In this document: positions 7,573 through 15,179 of the stretch, in pieces
Position numbering within the stretch: position 1 is the stretch's first letter
Layout: every line of letters starts with the position of its first letter
From: Lachnospiraceae bacterium 28-4
GTDB taxonomy: Bacteria > Bacillota > Clostridia > Lachnospirales > Lachnospiraceae
DNA: 36,679 nt
Assembly: GCA_000403275.2 (NCBI GenBank)
Contig: KE159598.1
Location: 308,283-344,961 of the forward strand
Direction: 5' to 3'
Notes under the pieces: model-generated
Seen by the model: only the letters and a program-made list of their open reading frames with translations
Told to the model about the DNA's origin: nothing
Database searches by the model: none
Translations under genes and position numbers: made by a program

Positions 7573-8808
7573 ATGGATAGAATTTACGACAATTGTTGTG
7601 GTATTGATGTTCACAAAAAACTTATCGTTGCCTGCTTCCGATGCGGCAAAAAGCAGGACGTGCGTGAGTTTGGCGCAACAACCAGAGAACTCCTCTCATT
7701 GGCTGACTGGCTCAAAGAAGGCGGCTGTGAAATGGTCGCTATGGAGAGTACAGCCTCTTATTGGAAGCCTCTGTACAACATCCTTGAATCTTCTGACTTG
7801 AATGCCATGGTGGTCAATGCCCGCCATATGAAAGCTGTTCCAGGTCGAAAAACAGACGTAAAAGATGCGGAATGGATCGCTGACCTTTTACAGCACGGTC
7901 TGCTTCAGCCCAGTTACATTCCCGACAAAGACCAGCGGGAACTGAGGGAATTAGTCCGTTATCGCAAAAGCCTTGTAGGTGAACGTACCAGAGAATTGAA
8001 CAGGCTCCAGAAGATGCTGGAAGGAGCCAACATCAAGTTGTCCGGGACCGTATCTGACATCAATGGCAAAAGCGCCCGCAGCATCCTGGAGTATCTCCTT
8101 ACCGGGGAGCCCATCGATGAGGCAAAATACGATGAGATGTATAATCAGAAGGTCATTGCCCATAATCTCAAAGCCACCAGGGAGCAGATCATTGATGATC
8201 TCAATGGTGTCATGTCATCTCTCCAGCGCCGGATGATGAAGGAACTTCTCATCCATTTGGACGAACTGAATATTCACATCAGAAATCTGGATGATGAGAT
8301 TGACAACTTCATGAAACCGGAGGAAAAGCAAGCTTCCCAGGCAATCCAGGACGTGACTGGCATAGGCAATACCAGTGCCCAGGCCATCATTTCTGTCATT
8401 GGTACGGATATGGAGCGTTTTCCAACGGATAAACACATTTCATCCTGGGCAGGGTTGTGTCCTGGAGACAATGAAAGCGCCAAAAAGAGAAAATCTGGAA
8501 AGACCAGAAAAGGGAACTCTCTACTACGGACAACATTGATCACCTGTGCGCATGCAGCTGTAAAAAACAAGAAGTCTTACTTCCATGCTCAGTTTATGCG
8601 GATAAGTGCCCACCGAGGGACAAGGCGTGCCTATGTGGCCGTTGCCCATTCCATGCTCATTGCGATATACCACATCCTCAAGGATGGTGTTGTTTTCAAG
8701 GATCTGGGAGCTGATTATTACAACCAGTTCAACAAGGAACGCAAGATCAATGCATACCTTAAAAAGTTAAAAGCGCTTGGTTGGGAAGCTCCAGTAGTTG
8801 CCGCATAA
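7573..8808 (+). CDS. IS110-family transposase (DEDD recombinase), element 2
   Basis: A 411-residue recombinase of the IS110 family. The RuvC-like domain has D12 (GIDVHKK), E57 (AMESTASYW), D94 and D97 (GRKTDVKD). A helical linker follows, then the C-terminal domain with SSWAGLCPGDNESAKKRKSGKTRKGN, where S302 is the likely nucleophile. AGGAGGT at 7560-7566 lies six bases before the ATG. The gene is intact and more GC-rich than the phage DNA on both sides. It shares the motif set with element 1 but differs along most of its length, so the two are separate arrivals and not copies of one another. Confidence 0.94.
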   Translation: MDRIYDNCCGIDVHKKLIVACFRCGKKQDVREFGATTRELLSLADWLKEGGCEMVAMESTASYWKPLYNILESSDLNAMVVNARHMKAVPGRKTDVKDAEWIADLLQHGLLQPSYIPDKDQRELRELVRYRKSLVGERTRELNRLQKMLEGANIKLSGTVSDINGKSARSILEYLLTGEPIDEAKYDEMYNQKVIAHNLKATREQIIDDLNGVMSSLQRRMMKELLIHLDELNIHIRNLDDEIDNFMKPEEKQASQAIQDVTGIGNTSAQAIISVIGTDMERFPTDKHISSWAGLCPGDNESAKKRKSGKTRKGNSLLRTTLITCAHAAVKNKKSYFHAQFMRISAHRGTRRAYVAVAHSMLIAIYHILKDGVVFKDLGADYYNQFNKERKINAYLKKLKALGWEAPVVAA

Positions 8809-8926
8809 ACCTGTCAGTTAAGTTTAAAATCAGCTTTTTTGAGTTTGACAGGGGCAGTCTGCGCTTTTTGGGCTACCCGGAAGGTTGTGTTTCATAGTAA
8901 AATATTTGTGTATCATTTACATACAC

Positions 8927-8966
8927 AAAAAGAGTAATCAAGCAATATATATTGGTTACTCTTTTT
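8927..8966 (+). terminator. strong hairpin terminator (usable in both directions)
   Basis: AAAAAGAGTAA at 8927-8937 pairs with TTACTCTTTTT at 8956-8966, an 11-bp stem flanked by A and T runs. It lies between the IS110 tail and the ~130-bp repeat and would end transcription of the zinc-ribbon gene or of element 2. Confidence 0.75.
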
Positions 8967-8995
8967 CTATATGCAAATCTAATCATTGCAAGTAC

Positions 8996-9135
8996 GAGTT
9001 TCCGGTTTTAAAAAATACATTGAAAACTAAGCTGTTTGTACAAATAAAGACGATGTAACAATAACTTTTATAAGTGCAATCATAGGTTTTGCTAGTAGTA
9101 AGGTTGGTAAAGACAGTTGATCGTATACCAACCTC
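8996..9135. repeat. ~130-bp direct repeat, copy A, with a terminal hairpin
   Basis: Runs from GAGTTTCCGG to TATACCAACCTC and matches 14674-14800 over its length, with scattered substitutions and about ten extra bases near 9050-9062. It ends in a hairpin: AGGTTGGTA at 9101-9109 pairs with TACCAACCT at 9126-9134. Immediately beyond it GC-rich tape-measure coding sequence begins, so the repeat marks a sharp junction. The right end of this repeat is also read as the last ~14 codons of the truncated frame at 9092-10084. Confidence 0.8.
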
Positions 9136-10084
9136 TTTCCTGTATGTTTCCTGCGGCGGCAGATGCTTCTCCCGCACTTGTGGAAAGAGTGCTTGCGGAT
9201 TCGCCGATACCGCCAATGCTTTCTTCCAGTCCTTCCAGGGTCACATCCCCAAGTTCTTCAAACGCACCTTTTGTTGCAGTAAGGTAACTGATGGACTCCG
9301 TGCTGATGCCGAACAGTCTGGAGAGCTGCTCGAGTACGCCGTCATTTCCACGGCTCATGTCGGCAAGGATGCCGATATAGGCGGTCTTTAGTTTTTCAAA
9401 TTCTTCCTGCGAGCCGCTTAACAGGGCGTCCATGTTGATGCCGAGTTCGGAAAGGCTTGCTTCCAACTGTGCGTTTTCAAGGAGGTCTGTCAATGCCTCG
9501 AATTGGGACTTGTAATCCTCCAGGCCTTTTACCATGGCGTCGTAATGCTTTTCCGTCTGGGCGATCAGCTGGTCATAATATTGATTGACCTGTTCCGCCT
9601 CTTTGTCCAGCAGGTCGATTCGTTCCTGGAGGAGGTCCTTTTCTTCTTCCAGCCGGTCGATTTCCTTTTCGATTTTGGAGATATTAATTTCCAGTTTTGC
9701 GTCTTCCACTTCCTGTTTGGCATCGCGGATGCCGGAAGTATCGGCTTCGTACACCATCTGGCCGTCCTTATAGACGAAGGAGGTTTTCTGGTTCTGCATG
9801 CGCTGGAGTTCATATTCCGCTTTCTGTAAATCGATGGCACGTTTACGTTCCCCGTTTGCGTCCTGCATGGCCTTGATTTCTTTTTCCCTGGCGTCTATCT
9901 GTGCCTCGATGCCCTCGATCTCGTGTTCATATTGTTCCTTTTGAGCCTCTATCGCTTCCAGGCGTACATCGCGCTCCGCCTCCAGGGCGGATACGGCGGC
10001 ATCCTTTTGGCTGTTGACTGCATCTATGCGCTTGTCGATCTGCTTTGTGATGTAGCTGAAAGCGGATTCGTAGAGGGATTTCAT
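9092..10084 (-). CDS. tape-measure protein B, C-terminal part (frameshifted and truncated)
   Basis: A 330-residue, strongly coiled-coil stretch: MKSLYESAFSYITKQIDKRIDAV, then a long E/K/Q-rich heptad region to about residue 200 and a segment ending GEASAAAGNIQE. It is the natural continuation of the frame at 10081-13023. The ATG overlaps that stop (ATGA), but the upstream bases read YLEGMKSLYE in this frame, as expected of an uninterrupted protein, so a one-base loss near 10095-10100 is the likelier explanation. The last 14 residues (RGWYTINCLYQPYY) come from the ~130-bp repeat, so the true C-terminus is missing. The sequence is GC-rich, unlike the first part of the 10081-13023 frame. Confidence 0.7.
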   Translation of the reverse strand: MKSLYESAFSYITKQIDKRIDAVNSQKDAAVSALEAERDVRLEAIEAQKEQYEHEIEGIEAQIDAREKEIKAMQDANGERKRAIDLQKAEYELQRMQNQKTSFVYKDGQMVYEADTSGIRDAKQEVEDAKLEINISKIEKEIDRLEEEKDLLQERIDLLDKEAEQVNQYYDQLIAQTEKHYDAMVKGLEDYKSQFEALTDLLENAQLEASLSELGINMDALLSGSQEEFEKLKTAYIGILADMSRGNDGVLEQLSRLFGISTESISYLTATKGAFEELGDVTLEGLEESIGGIGESASTLSTSAGEASAAAGNIQERGWYTINCLYQPYY

Positions 10085-13023
10085 GCCTTCCAGGTATTGA
10101 GCTCGTATTTCTCGTATTCTTTTAAATATTTCTCTTTATCTCGGAAATATTTTAGGTAGAGTCTGCGGAGTGCATCCAGGTATTGCTTTTCGCTTATTTT
10201 TCCATCGGATTTCAGGTCGTCAAGGTCTTTCAATTCTTTTTCAAATGCTTCCAGATAGGTATCTGCTGCTTCTTTTCCGGCGGTTCCGGCTGATTTTTTG
10301 CCGCCTACACCCTGAAAATCAATCTGCACATTATTTACGGCATTGTTTACTTCATCTATAAGCATCTGGTAGTCGCTGTCCGTAAATGATGTATGTGCCT
10401 TTGCGTTCTGGTCTTCCATATGCGCTATTTTTGCGGCGATTGCGCTCTGTCCATACGCTGTTGCAAGTTCTTTCAGCTTTTCTATCTTCCCATTTACGTC
10501 AAGTCCTTGTGCATTGAATACCTGTTCTGCGGCAACTAATTGGAAAAGGTATGTTCTGGCAATGTTTGACGCACCAGCATGTTTCAGGAATGCAGCTGCA
10601 TCATCTGCCGTCACATTGGCAAGTTCTTTCCCTGTTTCAGCGAGCAGTTGTTCCTGCAATGCAAGCCCTTCCATCTTGGCGTTGAATGCTTCATATGCCA
10701 CCTCATTTGCGTTGGCAACGCCCATGGACTCTAACATGGATGCGACAAGCTGTACGGTGCTTTCCTCCATGGAATCCATAACATCCGTGCTGTTAAGGAC
10801 GGATGTTGCAAAGGAATCAAATGCTTTCTGTACATCATCTGATTCAGAAGATGTGTCCGTAAGGACTTTTACAAGGTTATCAAAGGAAGAGTAGTCTATG
10901 CTGATTCCTAATTCTTTATTTTCATTCAGTTCATCTAATTTGGATTTGATGGAATCTAACATAGACAAGTCTACATTTTCAAGAGTAAATCCGTCATCTG
11001 TGAAGATATCTTGGTATGCTGATTTCAGGGAATCGAATGCGGGTTTGAGTTGTGTGTTAAGCTGGTCAATTGTCTGGGAAATAGATAGTCGTGAAATACC
11101 AGTTTCATCGAGTTTCACAGAGTTAGCATTTTTCTTGGCTTCTGTATAAGCCTCCATTGCCTCTGTTGCGTCATCAATCCCTTTTGTAACCTTTTGCCAT
11201 AAAGCCCAATCTTCTTCAGTTACAACATTTTCGCTCCAAAAACTATCAATCTTATTGCCAATAGAATTATTAACTTCAAAGCCTCTGTCATCATGACCAT
11301 AACCACCGAGTTGACGTTTAGCTTGTTTCAAGGCTTCGCTATATCTGTTCTGAATATCTTCTGTGTCAAATCCTAATGCAACACGGATTTCTAATGGATC
11401 TTTTTCAAGCAGAGTAGCAATAGTAGTAATAAGTTTTTCGATTTCTGCTTGATTACGTTGGGCTAGATTATCTGCATCTAATTTTAATAAATCCTCAAAA
11501 CTAGATTGCAATTTCTGCTTATCACCATCACTTAGTTTACTCATAGGAACAATGAACTTATCTCTGATATAAGCATAAGGATCAGGATCATATGCCTTCA
11601 TTGCAGAAGCATAACTATAGTCAAGACCTTCTATAATCTGTACAGCAATATCCTGTAAATCAGAATCTAAGTCCTTAAATGTCTGTTTTGACTTCATACC
11701 AGAAATTAGATTTGGTATAAAATCTCTCCAAGCATTTTCACCTTTTTGAACTTGTTCTTGTAATTCCTGTGACTGATCACTAATAGAATCTAATAATGCA
11801 CCACTTGCGTCACCAACATTATCTTGAATAATATTCTCTAATGTGGTAATCTCTTCTGGTGTAAGTTGATAAAGATTTGCATATATTTCAAATGCACCAG
11901 TATATTCATCAAATTGCTGGGTGAATAAATATGAAGGGTCAACACCTAATTCAATACGCCTTGAACCATTTAACGACTTCCAAAATTCATTGATAGATTG
12001 AGTGAGCAAGTTCATATAATCAATTTCTGCTTGATTATTAGTATTTCCCGCAAAAATCAACTGATCATTATCGCCAGAAAGTTTTATCCCATTTTCAGCT
12101 ATATCTTGTAACTTACTCATAGTTTCACTCGAATCGTTTATTGTACCATTTAGTTTCTCTGTTGCTTCATTAGCATCTTCTACATATGTATAGACACCTT
12201 TGAAAGCATCTTCGAGTCCCTGTGCAATCCTAAAGTTATTTAAATCTGCTTCGGTCTTTAACAGTTCCTCTAATTGCTCTTTTGCTGTGATACCCTTTGT
12301 ACCAAGAGTCAGAATTGAATTTCCATTTCCATCAATGCCTTTTGCTAATTCTGGAAATGCTTGTGCGAGTTTTTCATTTATACCCAGAAATTCTTCATAT
12401 TCCTCTGTGGATAAGGAGACATTATTGTTTGTGGAGAGATTTACACCTTTAGATAATTCATCATATCTATCTGCTAATTCAGATACAGTTTTCTTATGAT
12501 CGGAAAGAGTATCATTCATCTGATTGAACTCACCAAATAACTCATCAGTACGTTCTCTAGCTTTTTCTACTCTGTGAATCCAGTTGTCGATAGCAGTAAT
12601 AGCTAATTGGATACCTTTGCTGATAGCGGTAAATAGAATCATATTTCCAGCTATTGATGCCGCTTTTAATGCTACTGAATGTGCTTTAGCTGCAATTGTA
12701 GATGCTTTTTGGGCGGCGGTAACTCTTTCAATCTGAACTTCTGCACCATGAGATGATTCAATCAATGCAATAGTTTCGGCATTAGTAGTTCTTCTTGCTA
12801 TAGCCAATGCTTTTTCAAATGGAATAGAAGATCTAATTGCATTGTTATAGTTATCAATAGCTGTCGTGTCAATATTAATTAGTGGGGTATTGAGTAATGT
12901 ATTAAAAAATCCATTCTGTTTAAAAGAATTTACTATTCCTTTGAAATCATTTAATGACTTTCCAAATAACCCGATTGATTTATTTGCTCCTGTTATATCA
13001 TCTGTTATTGTTCTAAATATCAT
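10081..13023 (-). CDS. phage tail tape-measure-like protein B (frameshifted at its 3' end)
   Basis: A 980-residue protein beginning MIFRTITDDITGANKSIGLFGKSL. It has an Ala/Lys-rich helix (AAQKASTIAAKAHSVALKAASIAG), a hydrophobic segment near residues 140-160 (MILFTAISKGIQLAITAI), and long alpha-helical stretches with the GVNLSTNNNVSLSTEEYEEFLGINEKLAQAFPEL pattern typical of gut Firmicute phage tape measures. Such proteins set tail length and help inject DNA. No ribosome site is seen before the ATG, which lies 17 bases from the first palindrome. Base composition changes inside the gene: AT-rich from 13023 to about 11100, then GC-rich to the end. This suggests an in-frame recombination. The stop at 10081 is probably due to a frameshift (see the next frame). 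Confidence 0.72.
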   Translation of the reverse strand: MIFRTITDDITGANKSIGLFGKSLNDFKGIVNSFKQNGFFNTLLNTPLINIDTTAIDNYNNAIRSSIPFEKALAIARRTTNAETIALIESSHGAEVQIERVTAAQKASTIAAKAHSVALKAASIAGNMILFTAISKGIQLAITAIDNWIHRVEKARERTDELFGEFNQMNDTLSDHKKTVSELADRYDELSKGVNLSTNNNVSLSTEEYEEFLGINEKLAQAFPELAKGIDGNGNSILTLGTKGITAKEQLEELLKTEADLNNFRIAQGLEDAFKGVYTYVEDANEATEKLNGTINDSSETMSKLQDIAENGIKLSGDNDQLIFAGNTNNQAEIDYMNLLTQSINEFWKSLNGSRRIELGVDPSYLFTQQFDEYTGAFEIYANLYQLTPEEITTLENIIQDNVGDASGALLDSISDQSQELQEQVQKGENAWRDFIPNLISGMKSKQTFKDLDSDLQDIAVQIIEGLDYSYASAMKAYDPDPYAYIRDKFIVPMSKLSDGDKQKLQSSFEDLLKLDADNLAQRNQAEIEKLITTIATLLEKDPLEIRVALGFDTEDIQNRYSEALKQAKRQLGGYGHDDRGFEVNNSIGNKIDSFWSENVVTEEDWALWQKVTKGIDDATEAMEAYTEAKKNANSVKLDETGISRLSISQTIDQLNTQLKPAFDSLKSAYQDIFTDDGFTLENVDLSMLDSIKSKLDELNENKELGISIDYSSFDNLVKVLTDTSSESDDVQKAFDSFATSVLNSTDVMDSMEESTVQLVASMLESMGVANANEVAYEAFNAKMEGLALQEQLLAETGKELANVTADDAAAFLKHAGASNIARTYLFQLVAAEQVFNAQGLDVNGKIEKLKELATAYGQSAIAAKIAHMEDQNAKAHTSFTDSDYQMLIDEVNNAVNNVQIDFQGVGGKKSAGTAGKEAADTYLEAFEKELKDLDDLKSDGKISEKQYLDALRRLYLKYFRDKEKYLKEYEKYELNTWKA

Positions 13024-13033
13024 ACTATTTTTT

Positions 13034-13103
13034 GTGTATTGTGGATATACACTTTTCGTACTTTGTGGAGAAGTACTTGATTTATACTTTGTGGAGAAGT
13101 ATA
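13034..13103 (+). repeat. array of three TGTGGA-centred palindromes (module B)
   Basis: The arms are GTGTAT/ATACAC (13034-13052), GTACTT/AAGTAC (13058-13076) and TATACTT/AAGTATA (13083-13103). The TGTGGA centres start at 13040, 13064 and 13090. As in module A, the first centre is 17 bases beyond the tape-measure ATG and the pitch is 24-26 bases. The third palindrome fills the spacer of the plus-strand promoter. Confidence 0.82.
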
Positions 13104-13105
13104 AT
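13077..13105 (+). promoter_or_regulatory. promoter of zinc-ribbon gene B1
   Basis: TTGATT at 13077-13082 and TATAAT at 13100-13105 with a 17-base spacer. The third TGTGGA palindrome occupies the spacer and overlaps the -10, so a protein bound there would control this promoter. Confidence 0.6.
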
Positions 13106-13133
13106 TAAAAATAAAAATAGGAGTAAAAAATCA

Positions 13134-13490
13134 ATGATTATAAACAAAGACATATACGAATGTCCAAAGTGTAGGAAATGGTATTTTTTTGATACATCAA
13201 AAGAATATACTGCTATTTGTGAAGAATGTAAATGTAATTTAACATTTTTAGATAATACTGATTGTAATACAGAATTAGCAGAGCAAAGGAAAAATGCTCC
13301 AAAATATGATCCAACGCAAGACCCAAACAGTCCATATTATATTCCAGTTGTTAAATGTCCATATTGCCAGTCAATAGATACATCTAAAATTTCAGCAATG
13401 AGTAGAGTGGCGTCGACAGGATTGTTTGGCTTTGGTAGCAAGAAGATAGGGAAACAGTATCATTGCAATAAGTGCAAGTCTGACTTTTAA
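13134..13490 (+). CDS. zinc-ribbon protein B1 (phage-associated, function unknown)
   Basis: A 118-residue protein with two zinc-binding modules. The N-terminal module has CPKC and CEEC (YECPKCRKWYFF...AICEECKCN). The C-terminal ribbon is CPYCQSIDTSKISAMSRVASTGLFGFGSKKIGKQYHCNKCKSDF. The C-terminal module shares its pattern with protein A at 6734-7276. The start at 13134 is chosen because AGGAG at 13119-13123 fits it. Upstream in-frame codons run through the palindrome array and are not believed. A TATCACATTCTTT motif follows the stop. Its role is unknown; the constant position beside the tape-measure start suggests it travels with that gene. Confidence 0.85.
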   Translation: MIINKDIYECPKCRKWYFFDTSKEYTAICEECKCNLTFLDNTDCNTELAEQRKNAPKYDPTQDPNSPYYIPVVKCPYCQSIDTSKISAMSRVASTGLFGFGSKKIGKQYHCNKCKSDF

Positions 13491-13532
13491 TTATCACATT
13501 CTTTATATTAATAGTGAGAAAGTAGCAAAGCA

Positions 13533-13556
13533 AAAGACACCTTAATCGGTGTCTTT
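13533..13556. terminator. hairpin, probable bidirectional terminator
   Basis: AAAGACACC at 13533-13541 pairs with GGTGTCTTT at 13548-13556, a 9-bp stem with a 6-base loop and short A/T runs at both feet. It separates gene B1 from the next promoter. The rest of 13491-13764 is AT-rich with no believable gene; a minus-strand open frame there lacks a ribosome site. Confidence 0.6.
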
Positions 13557-13706
13557 CATATTAATCAATTTAGAATGTGTAAAAAACAAATCAATAAAAT
13601 ATTCATTCAATATTCTGTGCAATTTTTTGATGATTTTAAACCTTTTAATAAAAAATGGAACAAGAGATAATGCAAAACAAAATAAATTGTGTATTGTGGA
13701 GATACA

Positions 13707-13735
13707 TTTACGTTTTGTTTTTAATGTGTTATAGT
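13707..13735 (+). promoter_or_regulatory. promoter of the small membrane gene, preceded by a TGTGGA palindrome
   Basis: TTTACG at 13707-13712 and TATAGT at 13730-13735 with a 17-base spacer. Directly upstream, at 13690-13706, lies a seventh TGTGGAG-centred palindrome with arms TGTAT/ATACA. Confidence 0.5.
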
Positions 13736-13764
13736 TGTATGCAAAATAGCAGAGGAGTAGCATT

Positions 13765-14052
13765 ATGAATAAAAAAGATCTAAATTACCTTCTAATGACA
13801 TTAGGAATTTTTAAAAGTAAGCAATTAGACTCAAATTCAAATATTAATGATGACACTCATTTTACAGATTCGTTTGAAAAAACTAATGAAATAATTACAG
13901 ATGGATTAAATGAAAACGAGATAAAAATAGCTCTTATGGCTAAACAAACAGAATTTTTAAAGTCAATAAAAAACATATTACTTTTCTTTATGATAGCATT
14001 TATTGCTGGTATGGTATTAACTTTGCTTTTTGTATTAAAGGCATACACTTAA
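13765..14052 (+). CDS. small membrane protein (unknown)
   Basis: A 95-residue protein with a soluble, charged N-terminal half and one C-terminal transmembrane helix (about residues 69-91, ILLFFMIAFIAGMVLTLLFVL). GAGGAG lies nine bases upstream of the ATG. It is in AT-rich module B between zinc-ribbon B1 and another small membrane protein, all on the strand opposite to the tape measure. A TATCACATCTTTT motif lies 41 bases after the stop. No family is recognised; a tail-anchored accessory or immunity-like protein is possible, without support. Confidence 0.65.
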   Translation: MNKKDLNYLLMTLGIFKSKQLDSNSNINDDTHFTDSFEKTNEIITDGLNENEIKIALMAKQTEFLKSIKNILLFFMIAFIAGMVLTLLFVLKAYT

Positions 14053-14180
14053 TATATACTCATATGATAAAGTAATCAATACGGCATTTTGGGTATCACA
14101 TCTTTTCTCTATATAAAAATAAGTTAGTAGTTACTTGTTCATAAATTTTTAAATGGAAAATTTCAATAGGAGAATATAAA

Positions 14181-14453
14181 ATGAATAAAAAAATCAATTC
14201 AATATTTTCTATAATAGGATTTATGACAGAAATATTTTATCTAATAAATACATTAAATATTTGGATTCATCATATAACAATTAGTTTTACGAATATTATT
14301 GATTCAATTTTTAAGATACTAATAGTTATTGTTGGAATAATATTAATAATTATTAGTATGATTTTCCATAAAGAAAATTATAAAATAGTAAATGTGATAA
14401 ATAATATTTCAATAGGGATTTTAATTTTATCTACATTTTTACTTGTGATTTAG
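14181..14453 (+). CDS. small polytopic membrane protein (unknown)
   Basis: A 90-residue, very hydrophobic protein with about three membrane helices: residues 7-25, 43-61 (IFKILIVIVGIILIIISMIF) and 72-90 (ISIGILILSTFLLVI). TAGGAG at about 14167 fits the ATG. It follows the 13765-14052 gene after 128 bases in the same direction and is followed by TATCACTTCTTT and then a strong terminator. No family is recognised. Confidence 0.6.
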   Translation: MNKKINSIFSIIGFMTEIFYLINTLNIWIHHITISFTNIIDSIFKILIVIVGIILIIISMIFHKENYKIVNVINNISIGILILSTFLLVI

Positions 14454-14505
14454 CATTAACATATGGTATTGATTATATCACTTCTTTCAAAATATTTTTA
14501 TGAGC

Positions 14506-14558
14506 AAGACTACTCTATAAATTGCACTAGGGATTAATGCAGTTTATACAGTAGTCTT
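14506..14558 (+). terminator. long hairpin terminator
   Basis: AAGACTACT... (14506-14526) pairs with ...CAGTAGTCTT (14538-14558) over 21 positions with two mismatches, followed by a T-rich run (TTATTTAATTTTTT). It ends the plus-strand small-gene cluster. Between it and the ~130-bp repeat, 14559-14673 holds two weak TGTGGAG sites (14620 and 14640) and nothing else. Confidence 0.8.
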
Positions 14559-14673
14559 ATTTAATTTTTTCTCCATCATCTGTAATTGTTTTGATTATTA
14601 TACTATAGAATTTGCAACTTGTGGAGAGTCACAGCAATTTGTGGAGATAGTGTCAAGATTTTTTCGCAAATAT

Positions 14674-14800
14674 GAGTTTCCAGCTTTAAAAAATACATTA
14701 AAAATCAAGCTATTTGCACAAATGAAGACGTTTTATAAATACAATCATAGGTTTTGCCAGTAGTAAGGTTGGTAAAGACTGCTGATTGTATACAAACCTC
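14674..14800. repeat. ~130-bp direct repeat, copy B
   Basis: Runs from GAGTTTCCAG to TACAAACCTC, in the same orientation as copy A (8996-9135). It includes the same terminal hairpin (AGGTTGGTA facing TACAAACCT, one mismatch). As with copy A, AT-rich module DNA lies on one side and GC-rich phage DNA begins directly on the other. Confidence 0.8.
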
Positions 14801-14839
14801 ATATTTCAAGATATTGATCAAAAATCTCGCCGGAATAAA

Positions 14840-15121
14840 CTAATAATCATCCTCCGAATTTATCCCAAGATCCGAAAAAACCATACTGAGCATATCCTGT
14901 GTAAAGCACCATTTTTCCTGCAATTCTGCCGCGTGATCCTTGGCTAATAAGTAAAGCATGATGATCATAGGCTGCTGGTAAAGGATTTTGCCCTGCCTTC
15001 GTCTGCCCTCCCCCGTGCTGTCTGCTCCTTCTCTGCCATGCCCCAGGCCTTCAAAATTGATTTCCGTGCTTACGAAAAATACAAGGGCAAAATGTAAAAT
15101 ATTTCTCCGTTTTTTCCACAA
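14840..15121 (-). CDS. C-terminal fragment of an unidentified phage protein
   Basis: A GC-rich frame ending ...GKILYQQPMIIMLYLLAKDHAAELQEKWCFTQDMLSMVFSDLGINSEDDY. The last ~55 residues look like real coding sequence (balanced composition, acidic tail), but no ribosome site supports a start and the upstream part runs toward the truncated intron, so the gene is probably broken. It lies between the ~130-bp repeat and the intron fragment in the tail-gene cluster. A tail-assembly or chaperone role is possible from position only. Confidence 0.4.
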   Translation of the reverse strand: MWKKRRNILHFALVFFVSTEINFEGLGHGREGADSTGEGRRRQGKILYQQPMIIMLYLLAKDHAAELQEKWCFTQDMLSMVFSDLGINSEDDY

Positions 15122-15179
15122 AGGCCAGGAGAAATCCCGGCATTATCCTGTTTTTTCCCGAATATAACCGGTTGCTGAT

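Larger units (their letters stand above)
7297..8901 (+). mobile_element. IS110-family element 2
   Basis: The edges are inferred from the direct repeat TAAA at 7297-7300 and 8898-8901 and from the equivalent site in module B. There TATCACTTCTTTC is followed directly by AAAATATTT (14476-14497), and excising this element would give the similar TATCACATCCTTTC-TAAAATATTT. The element is about 1.6 kb, has no long inverted repeats, and has a ~276-base 5' leader and a ~90-base tail. Its flanks are AT-rich phage-module sequence. Confidence 0.6.

Noticed and set aside
9174-9192. GCACTTGTGGAAAGAGTGC as a further member of the palindrome set
   Set aside because: It lies inside GC-rich coding sequence, has a longer loop and lacks the array context; probably chance.
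13034-13103. Palindrome array as a CRISPR array
   Set aside because: There are only three units per array, no constant repeat of CRISPR length, no spacers of uniform foreign sequence and no cas genes.
13542-13763. Minus-strand open frame of 73 codons in module B
   Set aside because: Its start is the complement of the ribosome site of the 13765 gene, and it runs through a promoter and a terminator hairpin.
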